Assembly (NCBI GenBank): GCA_003559065.1
Contig: PWMZ01000015.1
Span: 1 to 13,947 of the forward strand
Source of the DNA: Candidatus Nealsoniibacteriota bacterium
Lineage (GTDB): Bacteria > Patescibacteriota > Minisyncoccia > Minisyncoccales > GWA2-38-27
Length of the DNA stretch: 13,947 nt
Reading direction: 5' to 3'
A model generated the notes under the pieces. That model saw nothing but the letters and a program-made list of their open reading frames with translations, was not told the DNA's origin and did not search any database. The position numbers and the translations under genes were made by a program. Shown here piece after piece: positions 8,166-13,947 of this stretch (the first letter of the stretch is position 1; each line of letters starts with the position of its first letter).

Positions 8166-9608
8166 ATGAATAAAATCGCTGTAATTACTTTAATCATATT
8201 TTTATTGCCTGCTATTCTTCCTGCAATAACAAACAACGATGCTGAACAAAAAAATGGTTCTATTGAAGCTTCTGCTACAAGCCTTTATGACTTCAGGGAA
8301 GTTTATAAGGGGAATTATTCCGATGTTCAATTCTACCAGGTCAGTGGAGAAGGTTTAAGCGAAGAGGTTGAAATAACAGTTGACAGCCCTTTTCGTATTT
8401 CAATAAATTGTTACGATGGGTTTGAGTCTTCAATAACACTACCGACAGAAGAAGGTATTTTCCCGGAAACCCGGATTTTTGTACGTTTTTACCCTGAACA
8501 TACGGGAGAAAAAACGGGTATAATAAAACATCAATCCGGTAGTGTAGAAACCAGGACTGTAAGTTTAAGCGGCACGGGTATAGAAAACTCTGTTCCTGAT
8601 GGGTATTACAGTACTGCCACAGCAAGTGGCAGCAGGCTTAAGACACAGCTCTATGAAATTATAACAAACCACAACGTTCAAACATACGCCAGCTTATGGA
8701 GTCATTTTGAAAATACTGATGCCACCTTTGGCGGTAAAGTATGGGATATGTATTCGGACACTCCATGCGATGTGCCACCATATATATATACATTCTTTGA
8801 AGATCAGGATACAGGAACCGGGGGCAATCAGGAGGGTGATGTTTATAACCGGGAACATAGCATGCCACGATCCTGGTTCGGTGGAGCTGTAGACCCTATG
8901 AATACTGATCTGCATCATATTTTTCCGGTTGATAAGCATGTAAATGCAGTAAGAGATAACTTCCCTTTTGGAATGGTAGATAGCCCTTCATGGACTTCCA
9001 CGAATGGCGGTAAATTAGGCACTAATGTTGCCGGCAGTTTCACAGGAACTGTATTTGAACCAATAGATGATTATAAAGGTGACCTCGCAAGAGCATTCTT
9101 CTACATGATAACACGATATGAAAACCTTATCGAAAACTGGACATACAGCGAACAGGGAAACAACATGTTTGATCATAACAAGTATCCCGGATACAAATCA
9201 TGGGTAATCAATATGCTAATGGAATGGCATGAAAACGACCCTGTCAGTCAAAAGGAGATCATAAGAAACAATGCTGTATACCAAATACAGGGAAACCGAA
9301 ACCCTTTTGTTGACCATCCTGATTTTGTTGAAAAAATCTGGGGTGACACAACTGTTGCCGCAACTAATATAAGTCATGATTTTGAAATATCTGTATTTCC
9401 TGTACCTGCTAGTGAGCATTTCTATTTCTCAGCTCAGGAAAAAATATGGGAATTGCAGATAATTTCATTAAACGGGCAAATCATTATGCAGGAAAAACCA
9501 CATTCAATGAAAAAACAAATCGACATTTCCCAGCTTGAAAGCGGTATTTACATAATCCGGCTTTACGGCAACCGTAATATTTTTTCAGAGAAGCTGTTGG
9601 TAAGGTAA
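8166..9608 (+). CDS. T9SS-secreted endonuclease I-family nuclease with N-terminal Ig-like domain
   Basis: This 480-residue protein is a predicted extracellular or surface DNA/RNA endonuclease of the endonuclease I (EndA/NucM/Vvn) family, which uses a beta-beta-alpha metal (His-Me) finger. Residues 1 to about 20 are a signal peptide. Residues about 35-140 form an Ig-like/choice-of-anchor beta domain (VSLSGTGIEN at its end). Residues about 145-395 are the nuclease domain: NREHSMPRSWFGG places the predicted metal ligand Glu230 and general base His231, and DLHHIFPVDKHVNAVR places His250/His251 and the predicted metal ligand Asn260, by analogy with Glu79, His80 and Asn127 of Vibrio Vvn. GDLARAFFYMITRYE is also typical of the family. 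Residues about 399-480 are a T9SS type A sorting domain (VFPVPASEHFYFS, GIYIIRL, EKLLVR). All catalytic positions I can recognise are present. Known relatives degrade extracellular DNA for nutrients or phosphate, or remodel biofilm; the role here is inferred. Confidence 0.93.
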   Translation: MNKIAVITLIIFLLPAILPAITNNDAEQKNGSIEASATSLYDFREVYKGNYSDVQFYQVSGEGLSEEVEITVDSPFRISINCYDGFESSITLPTEEGIFPETRIFVRFYPEHTGEKTGIIKHQSGSVETRTVSLSGTGIENSVPDGYYSTATASGSRLKTQLYEIITNHNVQTYASLWSHFENTDATFGGKVWDMYSDTPCDVPPYIYTFFEDQDTGTGGNQEGDVYNREHSMPRSWFGGAVDPMNTDLHHIFPVDKHVNAVRDNFPFGMVDSPSWTSTNGGKLGTNVAGSFTGTVFEPIDDYKGDLARAFFYMITRYENLIENWTYSEQGNNMFDHNKYPGYKSWVINMLMEWHENDPVSQKEIIRNNAVYQIQGNRNPFVDHPDFVEKIWGDTTVAATNISHDFEISVFPVPASEHFYFSAQEKIWELQIISLNGQIIMQEKPHSMKKQIDISQLESGIYIIRLYGNRNIFSEKLLVR

Positions 9609-9611
9609 TAA

Positions 9612-9630
9612 AAACCCTATAACAGGGTTT
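9612..9630. terminator. Weak hairpin after the nuclease gene, possible terminator
   Basis: AAACCCT and AGGGTTT form a perfect 7-bp stem with loop ATAAC, starting 4 bp after the stop codon. The stem ends in TTT and the next bases are AAGAG, so there is no proper T-run. It may be a weak terminator or an RNA-stabilising hairpin between the nuclease gene and the DUF456 gene. Confidence 0.35.
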
Positions 9631-9691
9631 AAGAGCCTGTTAGCTTGATAAAAGTCAACAATTGTTCATAACATAAAACATAAAGCCACAC

Positions 9692-10174
9692 ATGTTAGAC
9701 GTACTTTTGATCTCCCTGGGTTTTCTTCTCATACTAATCGGCATAATAGGTGCATTTATTCCGGTACTACCCGGGCCTCCGCTGAGCTATGCCGGAATGA
9801 TAATAATTCATCTCTCTGATAAAGTTTCTTTTCATCCAAACACACTCATATACCTTGGCATAATAGCATTGATAATAACACTTGTTGATTATATCCTGCC
9901 TATAATTGGAACCAGAACTTCAGGTGGTAGCAGACATGGAGTAGTTGGAGCATCAATAGGTTTGTTAATTGGTATAATCTTCTTCCCTCCTTTTGGTATT
10001 GTTATAGGCCCCCTATTGGGTGCATTTCTGGCTGAAATAATAAACAAACAACCATCAGATGTTGCTATAAGATCCGCAATAGGCAGCTTCTTAGGGCTAA
10101 TGTTTGGAGTTGTACTCAAATTAATAATATCTACACTTATTGGCTGGTTTTCAATTAAAGCTCTCTTATTTTAA
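9692..10174 (+). CDS. DUF456 family small integral membrane protein
   Basis: This is a 160-residue inner-membrane protein of unknown function. It is strongly hydrophobic throughout, with about four membrane segments near residues 3-30, 48-70, 84-113 and 125-155. The family pattern is a glycine-rich hydrophobic core: GIIGAFIPVLPGPPLSYAG at the N-terminus, then RHGVVGASIGLLIGIIFFPP and FGIVIGPLLGAFLAEI, and a C-terminal GSFLGLMFGVVLKLI. The length is typical of DUF456. It starts 83 bp after the nuclease gene, with no TAnnTTTG motif in the gap, so it may be read through from upstream. It ends 30 bp before the promoter motif of the B12 unit and has no obvious link to B12 uptake. Confidence 0.85.
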   Translation: MLDVLLISLGFLLILIGIIGAFIPVLPGPPLSYAGMIIIHLSDKVSFHPNTLIYLGIIALIITLVDYILPIIGTRTSGGSRHGVVGASIGLLIGIIFFPPFGIVIGPLLGAFLAEIINKQPSDVAIRSAIGSFLGLMFGVVLKLIISTLIGWFSIKALLF

Positions 10175-10204
10175 AAAAAAAATCACTCAAACAAATATTT
10201 TTTA

Positions 10205-10212
10205 TACATTTG
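10205..10212 (+). promoter_or_regulatory. Putative -7 promoter motif for the B12 uptake unit
   Basis: TACATTTG matches TAnnTTTG exactly. A start 6-8 nt downstream would fall at about 10218-10220, right at the first base of the riboswitch P1 stem. That agreement between two independent signals raises confidence. No clear -33 element is seen in the A-rich DNA upstream. Confidence 0.6.
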
Positions 10213-10219
10213 CATTTGC

Positions 10220-10395
10220 AATGGTTCCGTAACTCCATCCCGGAGTGCTGGATTAAAAGGGAATGCCGTGAGAATCGGCAACAGTTCCCGCTGCTGTAAG
10301 CTCTCATTAAGTTTGTTTGTCAACCTCTTGCCACTGTCAATAATATAGCTGACGGGAAGGCGACAAACAAGGAGTAAGTCAGAAGACCTGCCATT
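10220..10395 (+). ncRNA. Cobalamin (vitamin B12) riboswitch aptamer
   Basis: The conserved cobalamin aptamer elements appear in order. AATGG (10220-10224) can pair with CCATT (10391-10395) as P1. AAAAGGGAA is at 10255-10263. The hairpin GCCG-TGAGAAT-CGGC is at 10265-10279. ACAGTTCCCGCTGCTGTAA is at 10281-10299. The B12 box GCCACTG is at 10330-10336, CGGGAAGGC at 10353-10361 and AGTCAGAAGACCTGCC at 10377-10392. A perfect 9-bp stem (TTGTTTGTC 10313-10321 with GACAAACAA 10362-10370) encloses the B12-box arm. The aptamer lies about 125 nt before a BtuB-like receptor gene, the classic target; adenosylcobalamin-type ligand binding should repress it. Confidence 0.95.
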
Positions 10396-10441
10396 TTACA
10401 AAACATATTTGTAGCTTTCGGGATAAAAGCAAGGATGGTAG
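10388..10441 (+). promoter_or_regulatory. Candidate expression platform with pairing that competes with riboswitch P1
   Basis: CTGCCAT at 10388-10394, the 3' end of the aptamer, can pair with ATGGTAG at 10435-10441 (six Watson-Crick pairs and one G-U). That would break the P1 pairing of CCATT with AATGG. Between the arms lie a 6-bp hairpin, TACAAA/TTTGTA (10397-10402 with 10408-10413), and a smaller one, GCTTT/AAAGC (10414-10418 with 10426-10430). No T-run follows, so control is unlikely to be by an ordinary intrinsic terminator. Pairing is read by eye; energies were not computed. Confidence 0.4.
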
Positions 10442-10475
10442 TTTCATTAATATAATCCATACCCCGTCTGTCTGC

Positions 10476-10508
10476 AAATACAATTTAACAATTATAATAA
10501 TTGTATTT
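10476..10508 (+). promoter_or_regulatory. A/T-rich hairpin just upstream of the BtuB-like start codon
   Basis: AAATACAATT (10476-10485) and AATTGTATTT (10499-10508) are exactly complementary over 10 bp with a 13-nt loop. An alternative nested hairpin, ACAATTAT/ATAATTGT (10488-10495 with 10497-10504, one base between), uses the same right arm. The two are mutually exclusive. The right arm ends 11 nt before the ATG at 10520, so it could affect ribosome access. The function is inferred. Confidence 0.4.
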
Positions 10509-10519
10509 AAACTATTCGT

Positions 10520-12451
10520 ATGTGGTTAATGATTGTCGCTGCATCATTATTCGGATATTCATCACCGGATACTGATTTATATAAAAACAATGACACTGTT
10601 GTCATGCTTGAAAGTGTTGAAATCAGGCCAGAAAAGCACCAGATTTTTTCAGGCTCCGTAAAACGTCAATCTATTGATCACAACATTTTAAACAGCAGCT
10701 TTGATTCGGATTTTGCAACAGTTTTGGGCACCTACAGTCCTGTTTCTATAAAGAGTTATGGCCCAGGAGTATTGTCTACTACTTCGCTTCGTGGCGGTTC
10801 GTCATCACATACAGCTTTTGTATGGAATGGATTTAACCTTCAAAGCCCTATGCATGCTCAAAACGATCTTTCACTGATACCGGTTGCATTTACCGATGAG
10901 ATTCAAATACAATATGGCGGAGGCAGTGCCATTTGGGGAACCGGAGCTGTTGGCGGTGCTGTATTAATGAATAATAAACCGGATTTTAGTTCTGGCCAAC
11001 AAGCAAGTTATCACGGCTCGGCTTCTACAATTGGTGATTATCATAACAGTATAATGACAAAATGGAGTGATGGGATTTTTGCAACATCTCTGCGCCTGTT
11101 TCATCATAATGCGAAAAATGAATACAGATACATAAACACCAGACTGCCTGACAACCCAGTCGAGAAACAAAAACATGCAAACCTGGAAGGATGGGGAATA
11201 TTGCAGGAAACATATTTTAAGCCTAACAACAAAAATATATTCAGTGTAAAAGCATGGTTTCAGCAATACCATAGAAACATACCGCCTACCCTGTTTCAGA
11301 ATGAGGCTCAAGCAGAGCAAAAGGATGATTTTTTAAGAGTGGCAGCAAAGTGGCAAGGCCTGTTTGACAATACCAGGGTTGATGTAAAAACCGGTTACTT
11401 TGACGACTATATTCATTATAATGACTATATGTTTACAAACAGTAAAAGCCGGTCGCAAATGCAAAGCAGTGAAGCTGAAGTCAGGAATTACTCTATCAAA
11501 CAAAATATTATAAGCCTGGGCTTTAAACATCAATACCTTCAGGCAGATGTGGATGACTACCTTTCAAAACCTTCAGAACATCGATATATCTTAATGGCTT
11601 CCTGGCGGTGGCAGAATAAGACAGAAAGCCTTATCACATCATTAAACCTGCGGCAAAAATTTGCTGAAGAATATGACGTTGAGCCAACGCCGGGCATAGG
11701 CATCACATACAAACCATATGGCAATATAGCAATAAATGCAAACATAGCAAAAAACTACAGGCTGCCAACACTCAACGACAGGTACTGGTCGCCTGGCGGC
11801 AATCCCGACTTAATGCCGGAAAGCGGCTGGTCACAGGATATTAATTTCGAACTATCTGACCTGAAGCTTTACGATGAAACCGAAAATATAAACACATATT
11901 TTGGTCTCAATCACTTGTCTGTATCTTTTTACCACAGAAAAATGACCAACTGGATAAGCTGGGTGCCCGGAAGTAGCGGCTTATGGTCGCCGGAAAATAT
12001 TCTGGAAGTTAGAAGTTATGGCACCGAAGCAAACAAAACATTGTCATATAATATGGAAAATATCACAGTAAAAACAACAATGTTTTACTCGTGGACGAAG
12101 TCTGTTTATGAAAAAACCGGCAGGGAAACGGATGCATCAATTGGCAAACAACTGACTTATATTCCCGAACATCAAGCAGGCATAAATGCTAAATTATCAG
12201 TAGGAGATTATACCTTTTTCTATAATCATAAACTAACAGGCAAAAGATACACTACGGCTGATAACAGCAGATGGCTGGAACCTTATCAGCTGGCTGATAT
12301 CAAAATTGCATATTATTTAAAAACCGCGAATATGAAAACATCATTTTTTATTACAGCACACAATATTTGGAACAGACAGTATGAAATTATGCAGTCAAGG
12401 CCAATGCCATTAAGATATTTTAAAGCAGGACTGAGAATAGACTATAAATAG
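10520..12451 (+). CDS. btuB: BtuB-like TonB-dependent outer membrane receptor, predicted B12 importer
   Basis: This 643-residue protein is a predicted outer-membrane corrinoid transporter driven by TonB. After a short hydrophobic N-terminus comes a TonB-box-like region (VVMLESVEIR, about residues 28-37), then a plug domain to about residue 155, with TTSLRGGSSSHTAFVWNG, LIPVAFTDEIQIQYGGGSA and IWGTGAVGGAVLMN typical of BtuB/FepA-class plugs. The rest is a beta-barrel of alternating aromatic strands ending FKAGLRIDYK. At 643 residues it is close to BtuB size and much shorter than SusC-type receptors, and it lacks their N-terminal carboxypeptidase-like domain. The cobalamin riboswitch upstream and the BtuG-like gene 149 bp downstream fix the substrate by context. 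An in-frame stop at 10508-10510 makes ATG 10520 the earliest possible start. The resulting signal peptide (MWLMIVAASLFGYSS) is odd: short, with no Lys or Arg. Confidence 0.88.
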   Translation: MWLMIVAASLFGYSSPDTDLYKNNDTVVMLESVEIRPEKHQIFSGSVKRQSIDHNILNSSFDSDFATVLGTYSPVSIKSYGPGVLSTTSLRGGSSSHTAFVWNGFNLQSPMHAQNDLSLIPVAFTDEIQIQYGGGSAIWGTGAVGGAVLMNNKPDFSSGQQASYHGSASTIGDYHNSIMTKWSDGIFATSLRLFHHNAKNEYRYINTRLPDNPVEKQKHANLEGWGILQETYFKPNNKNIFSVKAWFQQYHRNIPPTLFQNEAQAEQKDDFLRVAAKWQGLFDNTRVDVKTGYFDDYIHYNDYMFTNSKSRSQMQSSEAEVRNYSIKQNIISLGFKHQYLQADVDDYLSKPSEHRYILMASWRWQNKTESLITSLNLRQKFAEEYDVEPTPGIGITYKPYGNIAINANIAKNYRLPTLNDRYWSPGGNPDLMPESGWSQDINFELSDLKLYDETENINTYFGLNHLSVSFYHRKMTNWISWVPGSSGLWSPENILEVRSYGTEANKTLSYNMENITVKTTMFYSWTKSVYEKTGRETDASIGKQLTYIPEHQAGINAKLSVGDYTFFYNHKLTGKRYTTADNSRWLEPYQLADIKIAYYLKTANMKTSFFITAHNIWNRQYEIMQSRPMPLRYFKAGLRIDYK

Positions 12452-12496
12452 ATTTGATTCTCATTGAATAACTGAAAACCCTAAGATTTAGAGTTG

Positions 12497-12530
12497 CCAA
12501 TTGAGCGATAGAAAAATACCGAACAATTGG
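12497..12530. other. Inverted repeat in the btuB-btuG intergenic gap
   Basis: CCAATTG (12497-12503) and CAATTGG (12524-12530) are exactly complementary with a 20-nt spacer. It lies 46 nt after the btuB-like stop and 70 nt before the next start. There is no T-run, so it is not an intrinsic terminator. It could be an mRNA-processing or differential-stability hairpin, or chance. Confidence 0.3.
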
Positions 12531-12600
12531 AGCTGTTAGCTGAACATTATAAACTTTTATAAAATTTACTTTTATTTACTAATTCTAAAAAACTAAAATT

Positions 12601-13671
12601 ATGAAACACTTTTTATTAAACACAACTGGATTAACAATTGTATTTGCATTATTTGTTTTGATCTTTATTACCGGGTGTGAAAAAGATGAAGACGCTGCTC
12701 CTGATGCACCAACTGAAAAAGTAGACGGTATATTTATAATAAATGAAGGAGCTTTTCTGAATGAAAACAGCTCACTTAGTTACATTGACAAAACAACCGG
12801 GGAAATAAATAATAATGTTTTTTATGAAGCTAACAACAGGCCTTTGGGCGATGTCTTTCAATCAATGAAAATTTTTAATGAAAAAGCTTACATGGTAATA
12901 AATAATTCGGGAGTTATTGAAGTAATTCACCCTGAAACAATCGAACTCATAACTACAATAACCGGCTTCACTTCACCCCGTTATTTTCTGCCGGTAAATG
13001 AAACAACAGCATATGTTAGTGATTTGTTTGCTGAAAAAATCTGGGTAGTTAATTTATCAAACAACTCAATTGAAAGTGAAATAGAATTTCCGGGTGGATG
13101 GAGTGAATCTATGATCAAAGCTGAAGGCAACGTTTTTGTATCAGCACCAAATGCAAACAATATATATGTCATTGACCCCTCCTCTCATGAGATCATTGAT
13201 AATATTGAAGTATTTTCTCAACCAAACTCTATGGTAACTGATAATAATGGCACAATATGGGTTCTTAGCGGAGGCACATGGGATTGGGAAACAGGTGAGC
13301 AAGTTGAAACGGGTGGTATTACTGCTATTAATTCGCAAACGAGGGAGGTTAATGAAACATATTCTTTCCCACAAGATGGTATATCCTACTCAAAACTTAC
13401 AATAAACAAAACAAGTGAAAAGCTTTTTTATATAGGTGGTGGGATTTGGAGCATGGATATCACAAATCCGGAACTAACAACAGAGCCGCTAATTGAAAAT
13501 ACCGGTGAAAATTTTTACGGCCTTGGAGTATGTCCGGAAACCGGCAATATATATGTGTCAGATGCCATTGACTTTAACCAAAGAGGCAAAATAATGCAGT
13601 TTTCTTCCCAGGGAAATAAAATTGAAAGCTTTGACGCTGGTGTTGTTCCGGCAGGATTTGTGTTTCAATAA
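12601..13671 (+). CDS. btuG: BtuG-like surface lipoprotein, beta-propeller, predicted B12-binding partner of BtuB
   Basis: This is a 356-residue predicted surface lipoprotein. The N-terminus has a hydrophobic segment and a lipobox, ITGC, with the lipidated Cys at residue 26. The residues after it, EKDEDA, fit the Bacteroidota lipoprotein export signal (X-K-[D/E]2-X) that sends lipoproteins to the outer face of the outer membrane. From about residue 41 the protein is a series of short beta repeats of YncE/DUF5074-like propeller type (GIFIINEGAF, IEVIHPETIELITTI, KIWVVNLSNNSIESEIEF, NIYVIDPSSHEIIDNIEV, GKIMQFSSQGNKIESFDAG), compatible with a seven-bladed propeller. In Bacteroides, BtuG is a surface beta-propeller lipoprotein that binds cobalamin very tightly and caps BtuB. 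Fold, length and position directly after a riboswitch-controlled btuB support the same role. There is no separate riboswitch upstream, so it probably shares the btuB transcript. The propeller family is clear; B12 binding is inferred from context. Confidence 0.8.
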   Translation: MKHFLLNTTGLTIVFALFVLIFITGCEKDEDAAPDAPTEKVDGIFIINEGAFLNENSSLSYIDKTTGEINNNVFYEANNRPLGDVFQSMKIFNEKAYMVINNSGVIEVIHPETIELITTITGFTSPRYFLPVNETTAYVSDLFAEKIWVVNLSNNSIESEIEFPGGWSESMIKAEGNVFVSAPNANNIYVIDPSSHEIIDNIEVFSQPNSMVTDNNGTIWVLSGGTWDWETGEQVETGGITAINSQTREVNETYSFPQDGISYSKLTINKTSEKLFYIGGGIWSMDITNPELTTEPLIENTGENFYGLGVCPETGNIYVSDAIDFNQRGKIMQFSSQGNKIESFDAGVVPAGFVFQ

Positions 13672-13705
13672 ATCCTAAGCTGCATAAAGCAGAAAAACTC
13701 AAAAA

Positions 13706-13737
13706 ATTGTTTCATTGTTCCATTGTTTCATTGTTGA
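13706..13737 (+). repeat. 8-bp tandem repeat, four units of ATTGTTYC type
   Basis: The units read ATTGTTTC, ATTGTTCC, ATTGTTTC and ATTGTTGA at 13706-13713, 13714-13721, 13722-13729 and 13730-13737. This array forms most of the left arm of a larger inverted repeat. It lies 34 bp after the stop codon of the BtuG-like gene. Confidence 0.85.
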
Positions 13738-13800
13738 TTTTCTAATCAAGCAACTGATAAGCACTTCAAAAAAATTAACAATGGAACAATAGAACAATGA
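13712..13800. repeat. Long imperfect inverted repeat between convergent genes, possible bidirectional terminator
   Basis: The left arm 13712-13741 and right arm 13771-13800 are each 30 nt. They are complementary at 27 of 30 positions; two of the three exceptions become G-U pairs in + strand RNA, leaving one mismatch. The spacer is 29 nt (13742-13770). The right arm holds three units of the reverse-complement 8-mer (AACAATGG, AACAATAG, AACAATGA). It sits between the stop of the BtuG-like gene and the stop of a - strand gene, where a shared terminator would be useful. It is A/T-rich and lacks a canonical G/C stem, so termination is uncertain; a dispersed repeat element is the alternative. Confidence 0.75.
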
Positions 13801-13833
13801 GGTTTAGGATTTGAACTATGGATTTTAATTTCG

Positions 13834-13947
13834 CTACTTCTTTCTACCCTTTTTAAACTTTTTAGTACTTTTTTTCAAATGATCAGACCATTCCTGTTGG
13901 CTTTTTGATTTATCATCATCATGAATATCCTTCATAGTGTCCTCAGG
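13834..13947 (-). CDS. Partial gene, C-terminal 37 residues of a lysine-rich protein of unknown function
   Basis: Read on the - strand, an open frame enters from the right edge and ends at TAG (13836-13834). The tail contains EDTMKDIHDDDKSKSQ, then QEWSDHLKKSTKKFKK and finally GRKK: an acidic stretch followed by a strongly basic end. It cannot be assigned to a family from 37 residues. Support comes from the convergent layout, the inverted repeat placed just past its stop, and the biased, non-random composition. It could be a chance open frame, since the visible part is short. Confidence 0.55.
   Translation of the reverse strand, partial: PEDTMKDIHDDDKSKSQQEWSDHLKKSTKKFKKGRKK

Noticed and set aside
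9657..9666. AACAATTGTT 10-bp palindrome upstream of the DUF456 gene, a possible operator
   Set aside because: A single short A/T-rich palindrome with no promoter motif beside it and no second copy; not enough to call a binding site.
13680..13692. CTGC-ATAAA-GCAG hairpin after the BtuG-like gene as a terminator
   Set aside because: The stem is only 4 bp and no T-run follows.
13706..13800. CRISPR-like array
   Set aside because: Units are only 8 bp, contiguous and without spacers, and the second set is inverted; no cas gene is present.

Overview
The window reads as a chromosomal segment of a member of the Bacteroidota (Bacteroidetes), probably a free-living, Bacteroidales- or Marinilabiliales-like lineage. 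Four signs support this. Three consecutive secreted proteins end in a type A sorting domain of the type IX secretion system (T9SS), an apparatus confined to this phylum. Promoter-like sites match the phylum's -7 motif TAnnTTTG. Start codons are preceded by A/T-rich sequence rather than Shine-Dalgarno sites. The TonB receptor and beta-propeller lipoprotein pair resembles the BtuB/BtuG system of Bacteroides. All complete genes are on the + strand. No rRNA, tRNA, CRISPR array, transposase or phage gene was seen.

Region 1 (173-9608) holds three T9SS cargo genes. The first encodes an 1877-residue modular surface protein. Its core is a supra-repeat of about 357 residues, [Ig-like]-[Ig-like]-[jelly-roll-like], present three times and followed by a seventh Ig-like domain, a starch-binding-like domain and the sorting domain. 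The second encodes a 720-residue protein with chitobiase-C-terminal-like, cleaved-adhesin/choice-of-anchor-J-like and DUF5689/OB-fold-like modules. After a near-perfect terminator and a new promoter, the third encodes a secreted endonuclease I-family nuclease with an Ig-like N-terminal domain. Together they suggest surface adhesion or glycan binding plus extracellular nucleic acid degradation, but a shared pathway is inference.

Region 2 (9692-10174) is a small integral membrane protein of the DUF456 family, function unknown.

Region 3 (10205-13671) is a vitamin B12 uptake unit. A -7 promoter motif sits just upstream of a well-conserved cobalamin riboswitch. A BtuB-like TonB-dependent receptor follows, then a BtuG-like beta-propeller lipoprotein whose Cys is followed by a surface-export-like signal. 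Low B12 should allow expression, the lipoprotein should capture corrinoid at the surface, and the receptor should import it using TonB energy.

Region 4 (13672-13947) holds a long imperfect inverted repeat built from 8-bp ATTGTTYC-like units. Beyond it, on the - strand, is the lysine-rich C-terminal end of a gene that runs off the window. The inverted repeat therefore lies between convergent genes and may end transcription from both sides.

The most unusual content is the giant supra-repeat protein. It includes a 74-bp stretch of identical DNA exactly one repeat period apart. The next most unusual are the 30-bp inverted repeat with 8-bp periodicity and the switchable pairings visible downstream of the riboswitch aptamer.
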